From assembly GCA_947034895.1 (NCBI GenBank), contig OX344761.1, positions 79,049,839 to 79,113,838 on the forward strand: a stretch of DNA of 64,000 nucleotides, read 5' to 3'. Of the stretch, positions 36,770-47,489 are shown in pieces. The stretch comes from Rhytidiadelphus loreus. Lineage: Eukaryota > Streptophyta > Bryopsida > Hypnales > Hylocomiaceae. Each line of letters opens with the position of its first letter. The stretch's first letter is position 1. The notes under the pieces were generated by a model that was given only the letters and a program-made list of their open reading frames with translations, was not told the origin of the DNA and ran no database searches. Both the position numbers and the translations under genes were made by a program.

Positions 36770-37660
36770 GTCCTCGCAACATCATTTCACCAACGCCAGT
36801 AGGCATCTATTTGCCGATCATATCGTTTGGGTGGTCGTTGCACGGCACACTGAGAAGGTCCGGAAAATATTCGTCCATTGTAGTGCTGACCAATTTGAAC
36901 GATGTCAACGTGCTGGATGGATCGTTGTTGAACGCGTCTCTTGTGTGGAGCGGATGCGCCTTGCGTTCACGGGACTTCCAAGGGCAACCACAGGAGGCGT
37001 TGCCATGAACCCCTCCCTCTGTCATCGTTGGAGGTACACCAGGAGAGCCACCAGCCTGCGTCGTCCTCCTCCGCGACTTCTTGCATCTCCGTGGGCTTCG
37101 ACCGCAGCCGGTCTACCATTGCCGGGATGGGGACTGCCGTGGATGGGGCCTATCAACGCACCTGTTGGCTGCTCACAATGCGAGCCCTCGAGTGAGAGTG
37201 GAGCAATGATATCCAACTCTGCTCATTCCTCGGAAAATGCACAGGAACATGTGTTCGATGATTGTGCATTGTTGGATATGACTGTTCCAATCTCACTTGA
37301 GGGCACTTGTTATGAGCAGACAACAAGTGCGCTGATAGGCACCTTTTCGCGGAAGTCCCCATCCCGGCAAAGGTTGACCGGTTTCGGTGCCAACCCTCGA
37401 AATCGGTGCCCTTGAACGATGCGAGGAGGGCGTCCATGCCAACGCCTCCCGTGAACGCAAGGCGCACTTTGTTACGGGGTGGGTTCCCGTGAACACAAGA
37501 GCGGGTTCAACAATGATCCATCCGGCAAAGGGATGACGACAGCATGGGTCGGCACTGCAATGGACGATCATTTGTCCACGAACCTCGGAGTGCCGTGCGA
37601 GGACCTCACGACTATGTGATCGGCGAATAGACTCTTGCTGGTGTTGATCAAGCTGGAGAG
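36770..37660. mobile_element. Foldback element F2
   Basis: Close relative of F1 with the same arm order. The right arm is shortened around 37380-37450. The centre again has TCATTCCTCGGAAAATGCAC followed by TGTTCGATGATTG. Confidence 0.75.
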
Positions 37661-37774
37661 TCATCACGAAGCGACGATGGTTGGAGCGTCGGCGCCTGCA
37701 GTTCAGACTGCGCGGTCTGAACCGTGGGCAGCATCATCAGCTCGCACGCGGAGAACTCGGTAGGCATTGCTCGG

Positions 37775-38205
37775 TTGGATGCGCCTTGCGTTCACGGGAA
37801 TGGCAAGGGCATCGACGGGGGGCGGTACCATGAACCCTTTCCTCCGTCATTGTTCGAGGTACACCATCTGAGCCACCGTCATGCGTCGTCCTCCTCCGCG
37901 ACATCCTTCCGTCTCCATGGGCTTTGACCGCAGCCGCTCTACCATTGTCGGGATGGGGACTATTGTGGACAGGGGGCCTATCAACGCACCTATTCGTTGC
38001 TCACAATGCGAGCCCTCAAGTGGGAGTGGAGCAATGATATCCAGCTCTGCTCATTCCTCGAAAAATGCATAATAGCATGTGTTCGATGATTGCGCATTGT
38101 TGGATATGAATGTTCCACTCCCACTTGAAGGTCCTTATTCTGAGCAGCCAACAGGTGCGCTGATAGGCACCCTGTTCACAATAGTCCCCATCCCGGCAAT
38201 GGTGT
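37775..38205. mobile_element. Foldback element F3 (outer arms missing)
   Basis: Contains the inner arms and the central spacer of the F1/F2 family (GGCTTTGACCGCAGCCGCTC ... CAATGCGAGCCCTCAAG ... TGTTCGATGATTGCGCATTG ... CATCCCGGCAATGGT) but lacks the terminal CACCAACGCCAG segment on both sides. Confidence 0.6.
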
Positions 38206-38570
38206 CACAATACTTGTCCACCAACCCCTTCTCTTGGGGCCTCGACATTCATCACAGGCAGACAAAGGTAGGACTCAGAGTACTCTGGCTTCGGCTTCGT
38301 GTCCCCAAAGGAGGAAGGCCTGGACGTCACCCTGGTGCGATTGTAAATGAGGTTGAGGACTCCGTATATCATAAGGTGGGCTTATCAGTACCCTACGTGG
38401 TCTTTGAGTGCGCTGTTTGGTCCCCCCAAGTCCGGAATTGACCGTTGGCCTTTTTGTACAGGATACTTGGTCTCTCTCCAATAGCAAGGCGATCTAGTTT
38501 CCGGGTGTCGACCACGTCCCCACGTTGCTTCACCCCCTCTAGTTTGCAAAATTGTAGATTGTCAGCGGAC
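38206..38570. other. Unassigned spacer between foldback elements
   Basis: Ends in a segment (TCCGGGTGTCGACCACGTCC ... TTTGCAAAATTGTAGATTGTC) that recurs almost unchanged at about 39930-39998 before F5, so it travels with that subfamily. No gene is seen. Confidence 0.4.
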
Positions 38571-38574
38571 CACC

Positions 38575-39672
38575 ATTTCACCAACACCAGCGAGTGTTTA
38601 TTTGCTATTCATGTCGCTTGTGAGGACCTTACAAGGCACTCGGAGACACGCGGACAAATGCTCGTCAAGTGCGGTGTGGATCCATTCGGGCGTTGTTATC
38701 GTGCTGGCTCGTTCATGGTTGAACTTGCTAACTCGGTGTAGAGCAAAAAAGTAGGGACGCTAGCGGCCCATCTTCTGTCCGAACACCAATATGCATAGGG
38801 GATTCATGGCACAAGAATCCATGGCCCTGATCTTCGTAGGGTGTCACTTGCATTCAAGGAGCTCCTCGGCGCAAGGAAGGACGACGTTGTCATGCACATT
38901 CTCCTCCTGTTGTTCTAAGGTACTTGGTAGCAGCAACGTCTATCCACCGTCCTTCTCCCGGCATCCGGGGTTTCTGTGGGCATGTGCCAAATGCGGTCTA
39001 CTATTCTCGGGGCGGTGGATCGGTGTGGGGAGGGTGTCCATCGAAGTATCTATTGACTGCTCATAACTCAAGCCGTCGAGTGCATGTGTGTCGTCGTAAA
39101 CCAACTTGGCTCTCGCTGTGCACCGTGGTATTCGGACGACGGCACATCCGCTTGACGAATTGAGTTATGAGCAGCCAATAGGTACTCCGATGGGCACTCT
39201 CTTCACACCAATGCACTTCCCGTGAAAAGTCGACCGTTTTTGGTTTTCACCCTCAAAAACTGCGGATGCTAGGACGTGGACGGTGGATGGCCGTCGCTGC
39301 TACCAAGTACACTCGAACAACTTGGGGAGAATGTGTATCACAGCGCCGTCCTTCCTTGCGCCCAGGAGCTCCTTGAATGCAAGTGACGCCCTGTTCACGA
39401 GGTGGGTCTTGGTGTGCTTCATAGGTGACTATGTGTCACCATCTTTCGAGGAAGAAGTTGACTTCCCCTATGAACGTGGATGGATTGTGAGTGCTCTTGC
39501 TTTTACCTCTCCTGGTCGACCGATTGAACCATGATGTATTCGGCAAAGAGGCGACGCCGGAAGTGGTCCATGTTGCAATTGACGAGCATTTGTCCGGGAA
39601 TCTCCGAATGCCCTGTAAAGGCTTCCCGATGACATGATTAGCAAATAGGCGCTTGCTTTTGTTCATGAAGCT
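38575..39672. mobile_element. Foldback element F4 (diverged subfamily)
   Basis: The left end CACCATTTCACCAACACCAG CGAGTGTTTATTTG and GGCACTCGGAGACACGCGGA return inverted near 39590-39670 (AGCAAATAGGCGCTTG). The inner arms meet near 39080-39140 (TATTGACTGCTCATAACTCAAG and, inverted, TTGAGTTATGAGCAGCCAATAG). The layout is the same as F1 but the sequence is clearly diverged. Confidence 0.65.
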
Positions 39673-39682
39673 CAAGACCCTT

Positions 39683-39860
39683 CACTAGAAGAAACTATGT
39701 TAGAATCCCTGAAAACACATCACCTTGTTTTCGTGAAGTTCTCGTTTCAAAACGTAGAAAAATGTTTTGACTTCCGCATTTTGCCTGCGTTTTGAAACGG
39801 GAACTTAACAAAAACAAGGTGATGTGTTTTCAGGGATTCTAACACAGTTTTCTTCTAGTG
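39683..39860. mobile_element. CACTA-type MITE with 3-bp target duplication
   Basis: A 178-bp element with ends CACTAGAAGAAAACT-like and perfect-to-near-perfect terminal inverted repeats of about 70 bp (TTAGAATCCCTGAAAACACA inverted at the right end). It is flanked by CTT at 39680-39682 and 39861-39863, the 3-bp duplication expected for CACTA transposons. Non-autonomous. Confidence 0.85.
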
Positions 39861-39989
39861 CTTCATTCAAAGTTGGCTGCATGCGGTTTTGGAGGCGCAA
39901 TTTGAGAATGTGGAGTGGGCGACCTAGTTTCCGAGTGTCAACCACTTCCCCACGTTGCTTACTGCCCCTCTAGTTTGCAAAATTGTAGA

Positions 39990-40690
39990 TTGTCAACGGA
40001 CCACCATTTCACCAACACCAGCGGGTGTTTATTTGCTATTCATGTCGCTTGTGAGGACCTTGCAGGGCATTCGTAGACACGCGGACAAATGCTTGTCAAG
40101 TGCGGTGTGGATCCATTCTAGCGTTGTTATCGTGCTGGCTCGTTCATGGTTGAACTTGCTGACTGTGTAGAGCAAAAGTAGGGACGCCCGGCGGCCCATC
40201 TTCTGTCCGAACATGAATATGCATAGGGGATTCATAGCACTGGAATCAAGGGCCCTCTTCTTCGTAGGGCGTCACCAGCATACAAGGTGCTCATCGGCGC
40301 AAGGAAGGACGACGTTGTCATGCAGATTTTCCTCGAGCTGTTCGAGTGTACCTGGTGGGAGCGACCGCCATCCACCTTCCTTCTCCCGGCATCTGGGGTT
40401 TTTGTGGGCATGTGCGAGATGCGATCTACTATTCTCGGGACGGTGGATTGATGTGGTGAGGGTGTCGATCGGATTACCTATTCGCTACTCATAACTCAAG
40501 CCGCCGAGTGGATGCACATGGGTCTTTCATATCCAACTTGACTCTCACTGTGCAAGGTTGGATGCGGACGACCCCCCATCCGCTGGACGGCTTGAGTTAT
40601 GAGCAGCCAATAGGTATTCCGATCAACAGCCTCATCACATCGGTGCACTTCCCGAGAAAAGTCGACCGTTTTTGGTTCTCACCAAGGTTG
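39990..40690. mobile_element. Foldback element F5 (right end truncated)
   Basis: Same subfamily as F4: CACCAACACCAGCGGGTGTT start, GTCACCAGCATACAAGG core, centre at about 40490-40590 (TCATAACTCAAGCCGCCGAG and, inverted, GGCTTGAGTTATGAGCAGCC). The homology stops near AAAAGTCGACCGTTTTTGGTT at 40655-40678. Confidence 0.65.
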
Positions 40691-40694
40691 TTCG

Positions 40695-40760
40695 CTGCGA
40701 CAGCGCGACACCGCGACAGACAGATGTCGCGCGACGTCTAGTAGAGCTCGCGCGACGTCA
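40695..40760. repeat. Cluster of CGCGAC/GTCGCG motifs
   Basis: Seven or so overlapping occurrences of GCGACA, GCGCGAC and GTCGCGCGAC in both orientations within about 65 bp, at the broken end of F5. The function is unknown; it could be a recombination or target hotspot or a small decayed palindrome. Confidence 0.5.
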
Positions 40761-40870
40761 CGAAAAGTCAAATTTACCTTTGACTTTTTATAAAATTACC
40801 CCCCTCCAGCTGGATGCCATGTGGCATCTACATGGCAAACTTAAGGGGCGCATACGGGTACTAGGCGACT

Positions 40871-41819
40871 ACATGTAGGGGCGAGTGGAGGTAGGGGCGA
40901 GTGGAGGTAGGGGCGACCTCTTGTAGGAGTGATTTGTAGTGCAATTCAAAACTGCCACTTCTGCTGCAGTCATTCAAGAAAATAGAAAAAATATTTTTTG
41001 GAGAATCTAACCGTAAGATCTTGTACTTAAGTTGTCTAAGATCATGTGGTAAAAATTTCATAAAGTTTGGCCATATAGATTGGAAGATATTAGCATTCAA
41101 AGTTGGAAAAAAAAATTGAACTTTGGCTTGCAATTTCAGATGACTTTGACCACCATTTGTGGAAAAAAATTGCACTATAAACTCTAAATTTTAAAAAATT
41201 ATGTTGAAAAATTGAATTGAAAGTTTAAGCAAAAAATTTCAATAGAAACACACTTGATTTTCATTCTTTAAGAAATTGTTGAATAGAAGTTGGTCTATGA
41301 TTGAATGAAAAACTAAATTGTTAATAGCTCTAAGTTGGAATTGAAACACAATAAGCACAATGGTGAGATTGTTCTAGTAGACAAACTTAACTATATTAAA
41401 CAATTTTCAAAAAAGTTGTATAAATTGCATTCAAAAATATATCATATAAGATGTTTTTTCAAAAAATTGTTTAGATTGTCTAAAAGACAAGATTGTCCAT
41501 AATTTTTTCATTGCTAGTCAAAATGGAATGAATCAAAGCTTCACATGTAGACAAAAATATAATATTTGAGGGAAAAAAATTTAATATTAATTGACTTATT
41601 GTAATTCTTTTGTTGCTTGTTGACCTCTATTTTCAGCTTAGGGTGGCATAAATTTTGCTTTTGGACACCAATTGAAGAAAAAATTTATATTCTTACAAAG
41701 ATGATGTACTCTTCTATCCTCCAAAAAAGTTCAAAAAATGAAAATGAAAATTGAGACTATATGCACCTACTTGAACTCTTTAAAGTCCTTCAAAAGGACT
41801 CAAGTTGGTCCTTTAGGGG
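40871..41819 (-). mobile_element. TTAA-type element, inverted copy, left side degraded
   Basis: The right end CAAGTTGGTCCTTTAGGGG is followed by TTAA (41820-41823). Read on the minus strand it begins CCCCTAAAGGACC like the element at 60854. The internal order matches that element in reverse. The left side shows TTCAAAACTGCC but no clean terminus, and merges into a triple direct repeat of GTAGGGGCGAGTGGAG at 40876-40916. Confidence 0.5.
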
Positions 41820-41823
41820 TTAA

Positions 41824-43185
41824 AACTCAACTTTATTTTTGTACACTTTACACACATTAGTTTAGAAGCAAATAAATTAAAGTACATTGTTTGGAAAAAA
41901 ATTACAAAATATTTGCACAAAAGAATTCAAATTCAAGATTCAATACATAGACCTTGGCACTTAGCATTTTGAATATTTAATATTTTTTCTAAATGGCACA
42001 TCATATAAAAAGTGGTTAATATATTTACTTTCCTTTTCAAAATTTAGAAGCATGAAATGTGACCTATGTTTTTATTTGTACTAACATAATAACAACATAC
42101 CCTATTACAAAACAGCAATGCGATAAACAACTTCAGGGGCTTTATCAACCATGAGTAGCTTTACCACCTATCTACATATTAGTTGCTTCTTTGAATCAGG
42201 TTCAATGACTATACCCAACTTCCTCACAAAGTACTTCATTACTAATGTGTTTTCAAATATTTCATTGTCATATTTGAGTAGTTGCGTGGATTAGTGTCTC
42301 TATAGTAGCACCTGCGGCCTTACTATAGGTAACTAAAATCAAAAGAGTCCTTTTATTAATGACCACATCGTCAAATATTTGTTTCTACTAAGGATCTCTC
42401 ATTAAAAAGCGTATAATCTCTGTCCTCACTTGTTGGTGACCAACTTTGAATTAGAAGCACATGTCATTATGTCACCATATGCTTAGTGATGTCAATTTTA
42501 GTTGCCCCTAGAAACCCCCAAACGGCCCATATTTGTCAATTTTTGGACAAAAGGAAGGCCATTCTTTCCACCTCCACCCGCACTCGCCCCTTACCCGAGG
42601 TTGCCCTTAAGCACTCGCCCTGACCCGCGTTCTCCTCCATGAGAGGTCCGGCAAGACTCAAAGTTACTTGAAAAACTCATTGGATTGCAATTTTTGGGTG
42701 ATGAAAGTAGAAATTGACAACTTCATTATAGTCAATTACTTTTGTTTTAGTTTGCTAGGTACATTAGTGGACGTACCTTGTTAGGTGAGCTAAGTAAATG
42801 GGCCTTGATGAGATCAGATTTCATAGCTTTGACACCTAATCTCATTTATTAGAAATGAAAGCTCTTCTAAAAATCTAGTTGCTTTGGATACTCTATAGTA
42901 CTACTTGTATTTGATAATATCTTGTTTGATCTATTAATTAGCTCTAGTATATAAATTTTATGGTAAGATGTCATCTTCTATTGAACACTCAAGTTTTGCA
43001 AATATGCAATTTTGTTAAATATATATCAATGGTTCATTTTCATTTATTCAGTTGGGATTATATGATATGAAATAAATCAAATAAGAAAGATCATACATAT
43101 CTCTCCATCTATTTTTTTGTATTTTAGAAATCATTTGATAAATTATATACTTATAGAATGACTATTTGAGATTTGTTTAAATCCG
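41824..43185. other. AT-rich noncoding DNA
   Basis: No gene found. A GC-richer patch at 42570-42635 (CCACCCGCACTCGCCCCTTA) is an inverted relative of the GGGGCGAGTGGAG repeats near 40880. Confidence 0.4.
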
Positions 43186-46100
43186 TAGGGGAAATTTTCA
43201 TTTAAATCTCTTCCCCATTAATTTAGAAGTGAATATGGTAAATAATTCATAAGTACAAAGATGTTTGGAGAATCAAGAAAATTATATGGGGAAGGTATTG
43301 CAAATATTTTCATGCATTACTTTGTATTTTGAAATACACTTCATGAATTATAGACCCCTTTAGTAGGATAATTCGTTGAAATTTACATAAATTAAAACAA
43401 AAGGGGAAGTTTTCATTTGAATTCCTTCCCCACTAATTTTTCAAGTTAGAGATAAATGTGATAAATAATTCATAAGTAGTTGAGTACAAAGAAGCTTGGA
43501 GAATCAAGAAAATTAAATGGGGAAGGTATTGCAAATATCTTCATGCATTATTTTGTATCTTGAAAAACAATTTATAAATAATACACCCATAGGATAAGTC
43601 TTTGAGATTTGCATAAATCAAAAGGGGAAGTTTTAATTCAAATCTCTTCCTTCTAATTTTTAAGTTAGAGATAGATGTGGTAAATAATTCATAAGTAGTT
43701 GAGTACAAGGATGCTTGGAGAATCGAGAAAATTAAATGGGGAAGGTATTGCAAATATCTCCATTCATTATTTTGTATCTTGAAAAACAATTTATAAATAA
43801 TACACCCATAGGATAAGTCTTTGAGATTTGCATAAATCAAAAAGGGAAGTTTTAATTCAAATCTCTTCCTTCTAATTTTTAAGTTAGAGATAAATGTGGT
43901 AAATAATTCATAAGTATTTGAGTACAAGGATACTTGGAGAATCGAGAAAATTAAATGGGGAAGGTATTGCAAATATCTCCATTCATTATTTTGTATCTTG
44001 AAAAACAATTTATAAATAATACACCCATAGGATAAGTCTTTGAGATTTGCATAAATCAAAAAGGGAAGTTTTAATTCAAATCTCTTCTTTCTAATTTTTA
44101 AGTTAGAGATAAATGTGGTAAATAATTCATAAGTAGTTGAGTACAAGGATGCTTGGAGAATCGAGAAAATTAAATGGGGAAGGTATTGCAAATATCTCCA
44201 TTCATTATTTTGTATCTTGAAAAACAATTTATAAAAAATACACCCATAGGATAAGTCTTTGAGATTTGCATAAATCAAAAAGGGAAGTTTTAATTCAAAT
44301 CTCTTCCTTCTAATTTTTAAGTTAGAGATAAATGTGGTAAATAATTCATAAGTAGTTGAGTACAAGGATGCCTGGAGAATCGAGAAAATTAAATGGGGAA
44401 GGTATTGCAAATATCTTCATGCATTATTTTGTATCTTGAAAAACAATTTATAAATAATACACCCATAGGATAAGTCTTTGAGATTTGCATAAATCAAAAG
44501 GGGAAGTTTTAATTCAAATCTCTTCCTTCTAATTCTTAAGTTAGAGATAAATGTGGTAAATAATTCATAAGTAGTTGATTACAAGGATGCTTGGAGAATC
44601 GAGAAAATTAAATGGGGAAGGTATTGCAAATATCTTCATGCATTATTTTGTATCTTGAAAAACAATTTATAAATAATACACCCCTAGGATAAGTCTTTGA
44701 GATTTGCATAAATCAAAAGGGGAAGTTTTAATTCAAATCTCTTCCTTCTAATTCTTAAGTTAGAGATAAATGTGGTAAATAATTCATAAGTAGTTGATTA
44801 CAAGGATGCTTGGAGAATCGAGAAAATTAAATGGGGAAGGTATTGCAAATATCTTCATGCATTATTATGTATCTTGAAAAACAATTTATAAATAATACAC
44901 CCATAGGATAAGTCTTTCAGATTTGCATAAATCAAAAAGGGAAGTTTTAATTCAAATCTCTTCCTTCTAATTTTTAAGTTAGAGATAAATGTGGTAAATA
45001 ATTCATAAGTAGTTGAGTACAAAGAAGCTTGGAGAATCGAGAAAATTAAATGGGGAAGGTATTGCAAATATCTTCATGCATTATTTTGTATCTTGAAAAA
45101 CAATTTATAAATAATACACCCATAGGATAAGTCTTTGAGATTTGCATAAATCAAAAGGGGAAGTTTTAATTCAAATCTCTTCCTTCTAATTTTTAAGTTA
45201 GAGATAAATGTGGTAAATAATTCATAAGTAGTTGAGTACAAAGAAGCTTGGAGAATCGAGAAAATTAAATGGGGAAGGTATTGCAAATATCTTCATGCAT
45301 TATTTTGTATCTTGAAAAACAATTTATAAATAATACACCCATAGGATAAGTCTTTGAGATTTGCATAAATCAAAAGGGGAAGTTTTAATTCAAATCTCTT
45401 CCTTCTAATTTTTAAGTTAGAGATAAATGTGGTAAATAATTCATAAGTAGTTGAGTACAAAGAAGCTTGGAGAATCGAGAAAATTAAATGGGGAAGGTAT
45501 TGCAAATATCTCCATTCATTATTTTGTATCTTGAAAAACAATTTATAAAAAATACACCCATAGGATAAGTCTTTGAGATTTGCATAAATCAAAAAGGGAA
45601 GTTTTAATTCAAATCTCTTCCTTTTAATTTTTAAGTTAGAGATAAATGTGGTAAATAATTCATAAGTAGTTGAGTACAAAGAAGCTTGGAGAATCCAGAA
45701 AATTAAATGGGGAAGGTATTGCAAATATCTTCATGCATTATTTTGTATCTTGAAAAACAATTTATAAATAATACACCCATAGGATAAGTCTTTGAGATTT
45801 GCATAAATCAAAAGGGGAAGTTTTAATTCAAATCTCTTCCTTCTAATTTTTAAGTTAGAGATAAATGTGGTAAATAATTCATAAGTAGTTGAGTACAAGG
45901 ATGCTTGGAGAATCGAGAAAATTAAATGGGGAAGGTATTGCAAATATCTTCATGCATTATTTTGTATCTTGAAAAACAATTTATAAATAATACACCCATA
46001 GGATAAGTCTTTGAGATTTGCATAAATCAAAAGGGGAAGTTTTAATTCAAATCTCTTCCTTCTAATTTTTAAGTTAGAGATAAATGTGGTAAATAATTCA

Positions 46101-46865
46101 TAAGTAGTTGAGTACAAGGATGCTTGGAGAATCGAGAAAATTAAATGGGGAAGGTATTGCAAATATCTTCATGCATTATTTTGTATCTTGAAAAACAATT
46201 TATAAATAATACACCCATAGGATAAGTCTTTGAGATTTGCATAAATCAAAAGGGGAAGTTTTAATTCAAATCTCTTCCTTCTAATTTTTAAGTTAGAGAT
46301 AAATGTGGTAAATAATTCATAAGTAGTTGAGTACAAGGATGCTTGGAGAATCGAGAAAATTAAATGGGGAAGGTATTGCAAATATCTTCATGCATTATTT
46401 TGTATCTTGAAAAACAATTTATAAATAATACACCCATAGGATAAGTCTTTGAGATTTGCATAAATCAAAAGGGGAAGTTTTAATTCAAATCTCTTCCTTC
46501 TAATTTTTAAGTTAGAGATAAATGTGGTAAATAATTCATAAGTAGTTGATTACAAGGATGCTTGGAGAATCGAGAAAATTAAATGGGGAAGGTATTGCAA
46601 ATATCTTCATGCATTATTTTGTATCTTGAAAAACAATTTATAAATAATACACCCATAGGATAAGTCTTTGAGATTTGCATAAATAATACCCTAGTATGAT
46701 GACTTTTAGAGATTTGCGTAATTCAAGAGGAGAAGCTCTAATTTAAATCTCTTTCCTCTATTTTTAAATTTTAGATGAAGTTGGTAAATTATACATAAGT
46801 ATGATGATGCATAGAGAATAGAGAAAATCAAATAGGAATGTTTTTATACAAATCTTCAGAGGGTG
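43186..46865. repeat. 219-bp satellite array
   Basis: About 15 tandem units of 219 bp, recognisable by GGGGAAGGTATTGCAAATAT recurring every 219 bases from about 43520 to 46590. The edges (43186-43430 and 46690-46865) hold diverged units, while the centre is nearly uniform, as expected for homogenised satellites. Two variants alternate: CTTCATGCATTATTTTG and CTCCATTCATTATTTTG, plus AAGGATGCTTGG and AAAGAAGCTTGG. Because 219 is a multiple of three, one minus-strand frame stays open across units (the longest spans 43541-44410). I take this as a by-product and not a gene. Confidence 0.95.
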
Positions 46866-47489
46866 TTCAAATTTAAAATCCACTTGTTAAATAATACACT
46901 GATAGGATGTTTATCTCTAAATTCTCATTGTCTTCACAAGGGGCAAATGGATTTTGGCCAAGTTCCTATATGGGCAATTTCGTTAAAATGGCGGTATTCC
47001 ATGTGCCATTTGTACATGGAAGTTTGGCAAAGTGCGATTTTTGAAACATAGGGGTGTGGATTTCTTTGTAGGACTTGTAAGGAAGAAAGTGCCTTGAATT
47101 TTATATAGTTGTCCGAGTTTTGCATGATACTTCCTAGTGTGGGCGCGAGAGATGTCGACCTCTAGAATGGAAGGAAAGCAAACATTGGATTACATTTTGG
47201 TTAGGAGTCATGATGTGCAGAAGTTTTAGAAAATCTTTAGATTTGCATTGTTGAGGATCGTGAGGACCGCAAAGATTGAATTTGGAGTAGGGCCTAGAAG
47301 AATAAACGAGGCATGTGCGGGAACTTGATTTTTTGGACTTTAATAAAATTGGAGGGTACAAATGTCGATGAACATGCAAATGAGCACCATTTCTTGCATC
47401 TTCTGCCACTCTACTGACTTCTACAGTGCACGGGAGCATTGTAAGCAACAAAATTTTTTTTACCAAGAGCCCTCCGCCCTAAAAAAAAA
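46866..47489. other. 3' flank of DUF7869-like copy 2
   Basis: The segment 46968-47035 (TTTCGTTAAAATGGCGGTAT ... GCCATTTGTACATGGAAG) matches 9695-9755 downstream of copy 1. The rest is unrecognised. Confidence 0.4.

Larger units (their letters stand above)
34960..37745. repeat. Tandem duplication unit (about 1.35 kb) carrying a palindrome
   Basis: The order [GGAGCGTCGGCGCCTGCAG + palindrome + CCGTGGGCAGCATC] / [ACATAAATGACATTTACAGATG... CACATTGGATA... CACGAGTCCCCGA] / foldback element occurs starting near 34960 and again near 36475. The palindrome module alone recurs near 36340 and 37680. Palindromes are at 34984-35005, 36358-36379, 36502-36523 (GCGTGG centre) and 37701-37722 (GACTGCGCGG). 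This is segmental duplication with the palindrome carried along. Confidence 0.7.

Noticed and set aside
43541..44410. 289-codon minus-strand open frame
   Set aside because: It is the 219-bp satellite read in one frame. Variation is spread over all codon positions and other units have stops.
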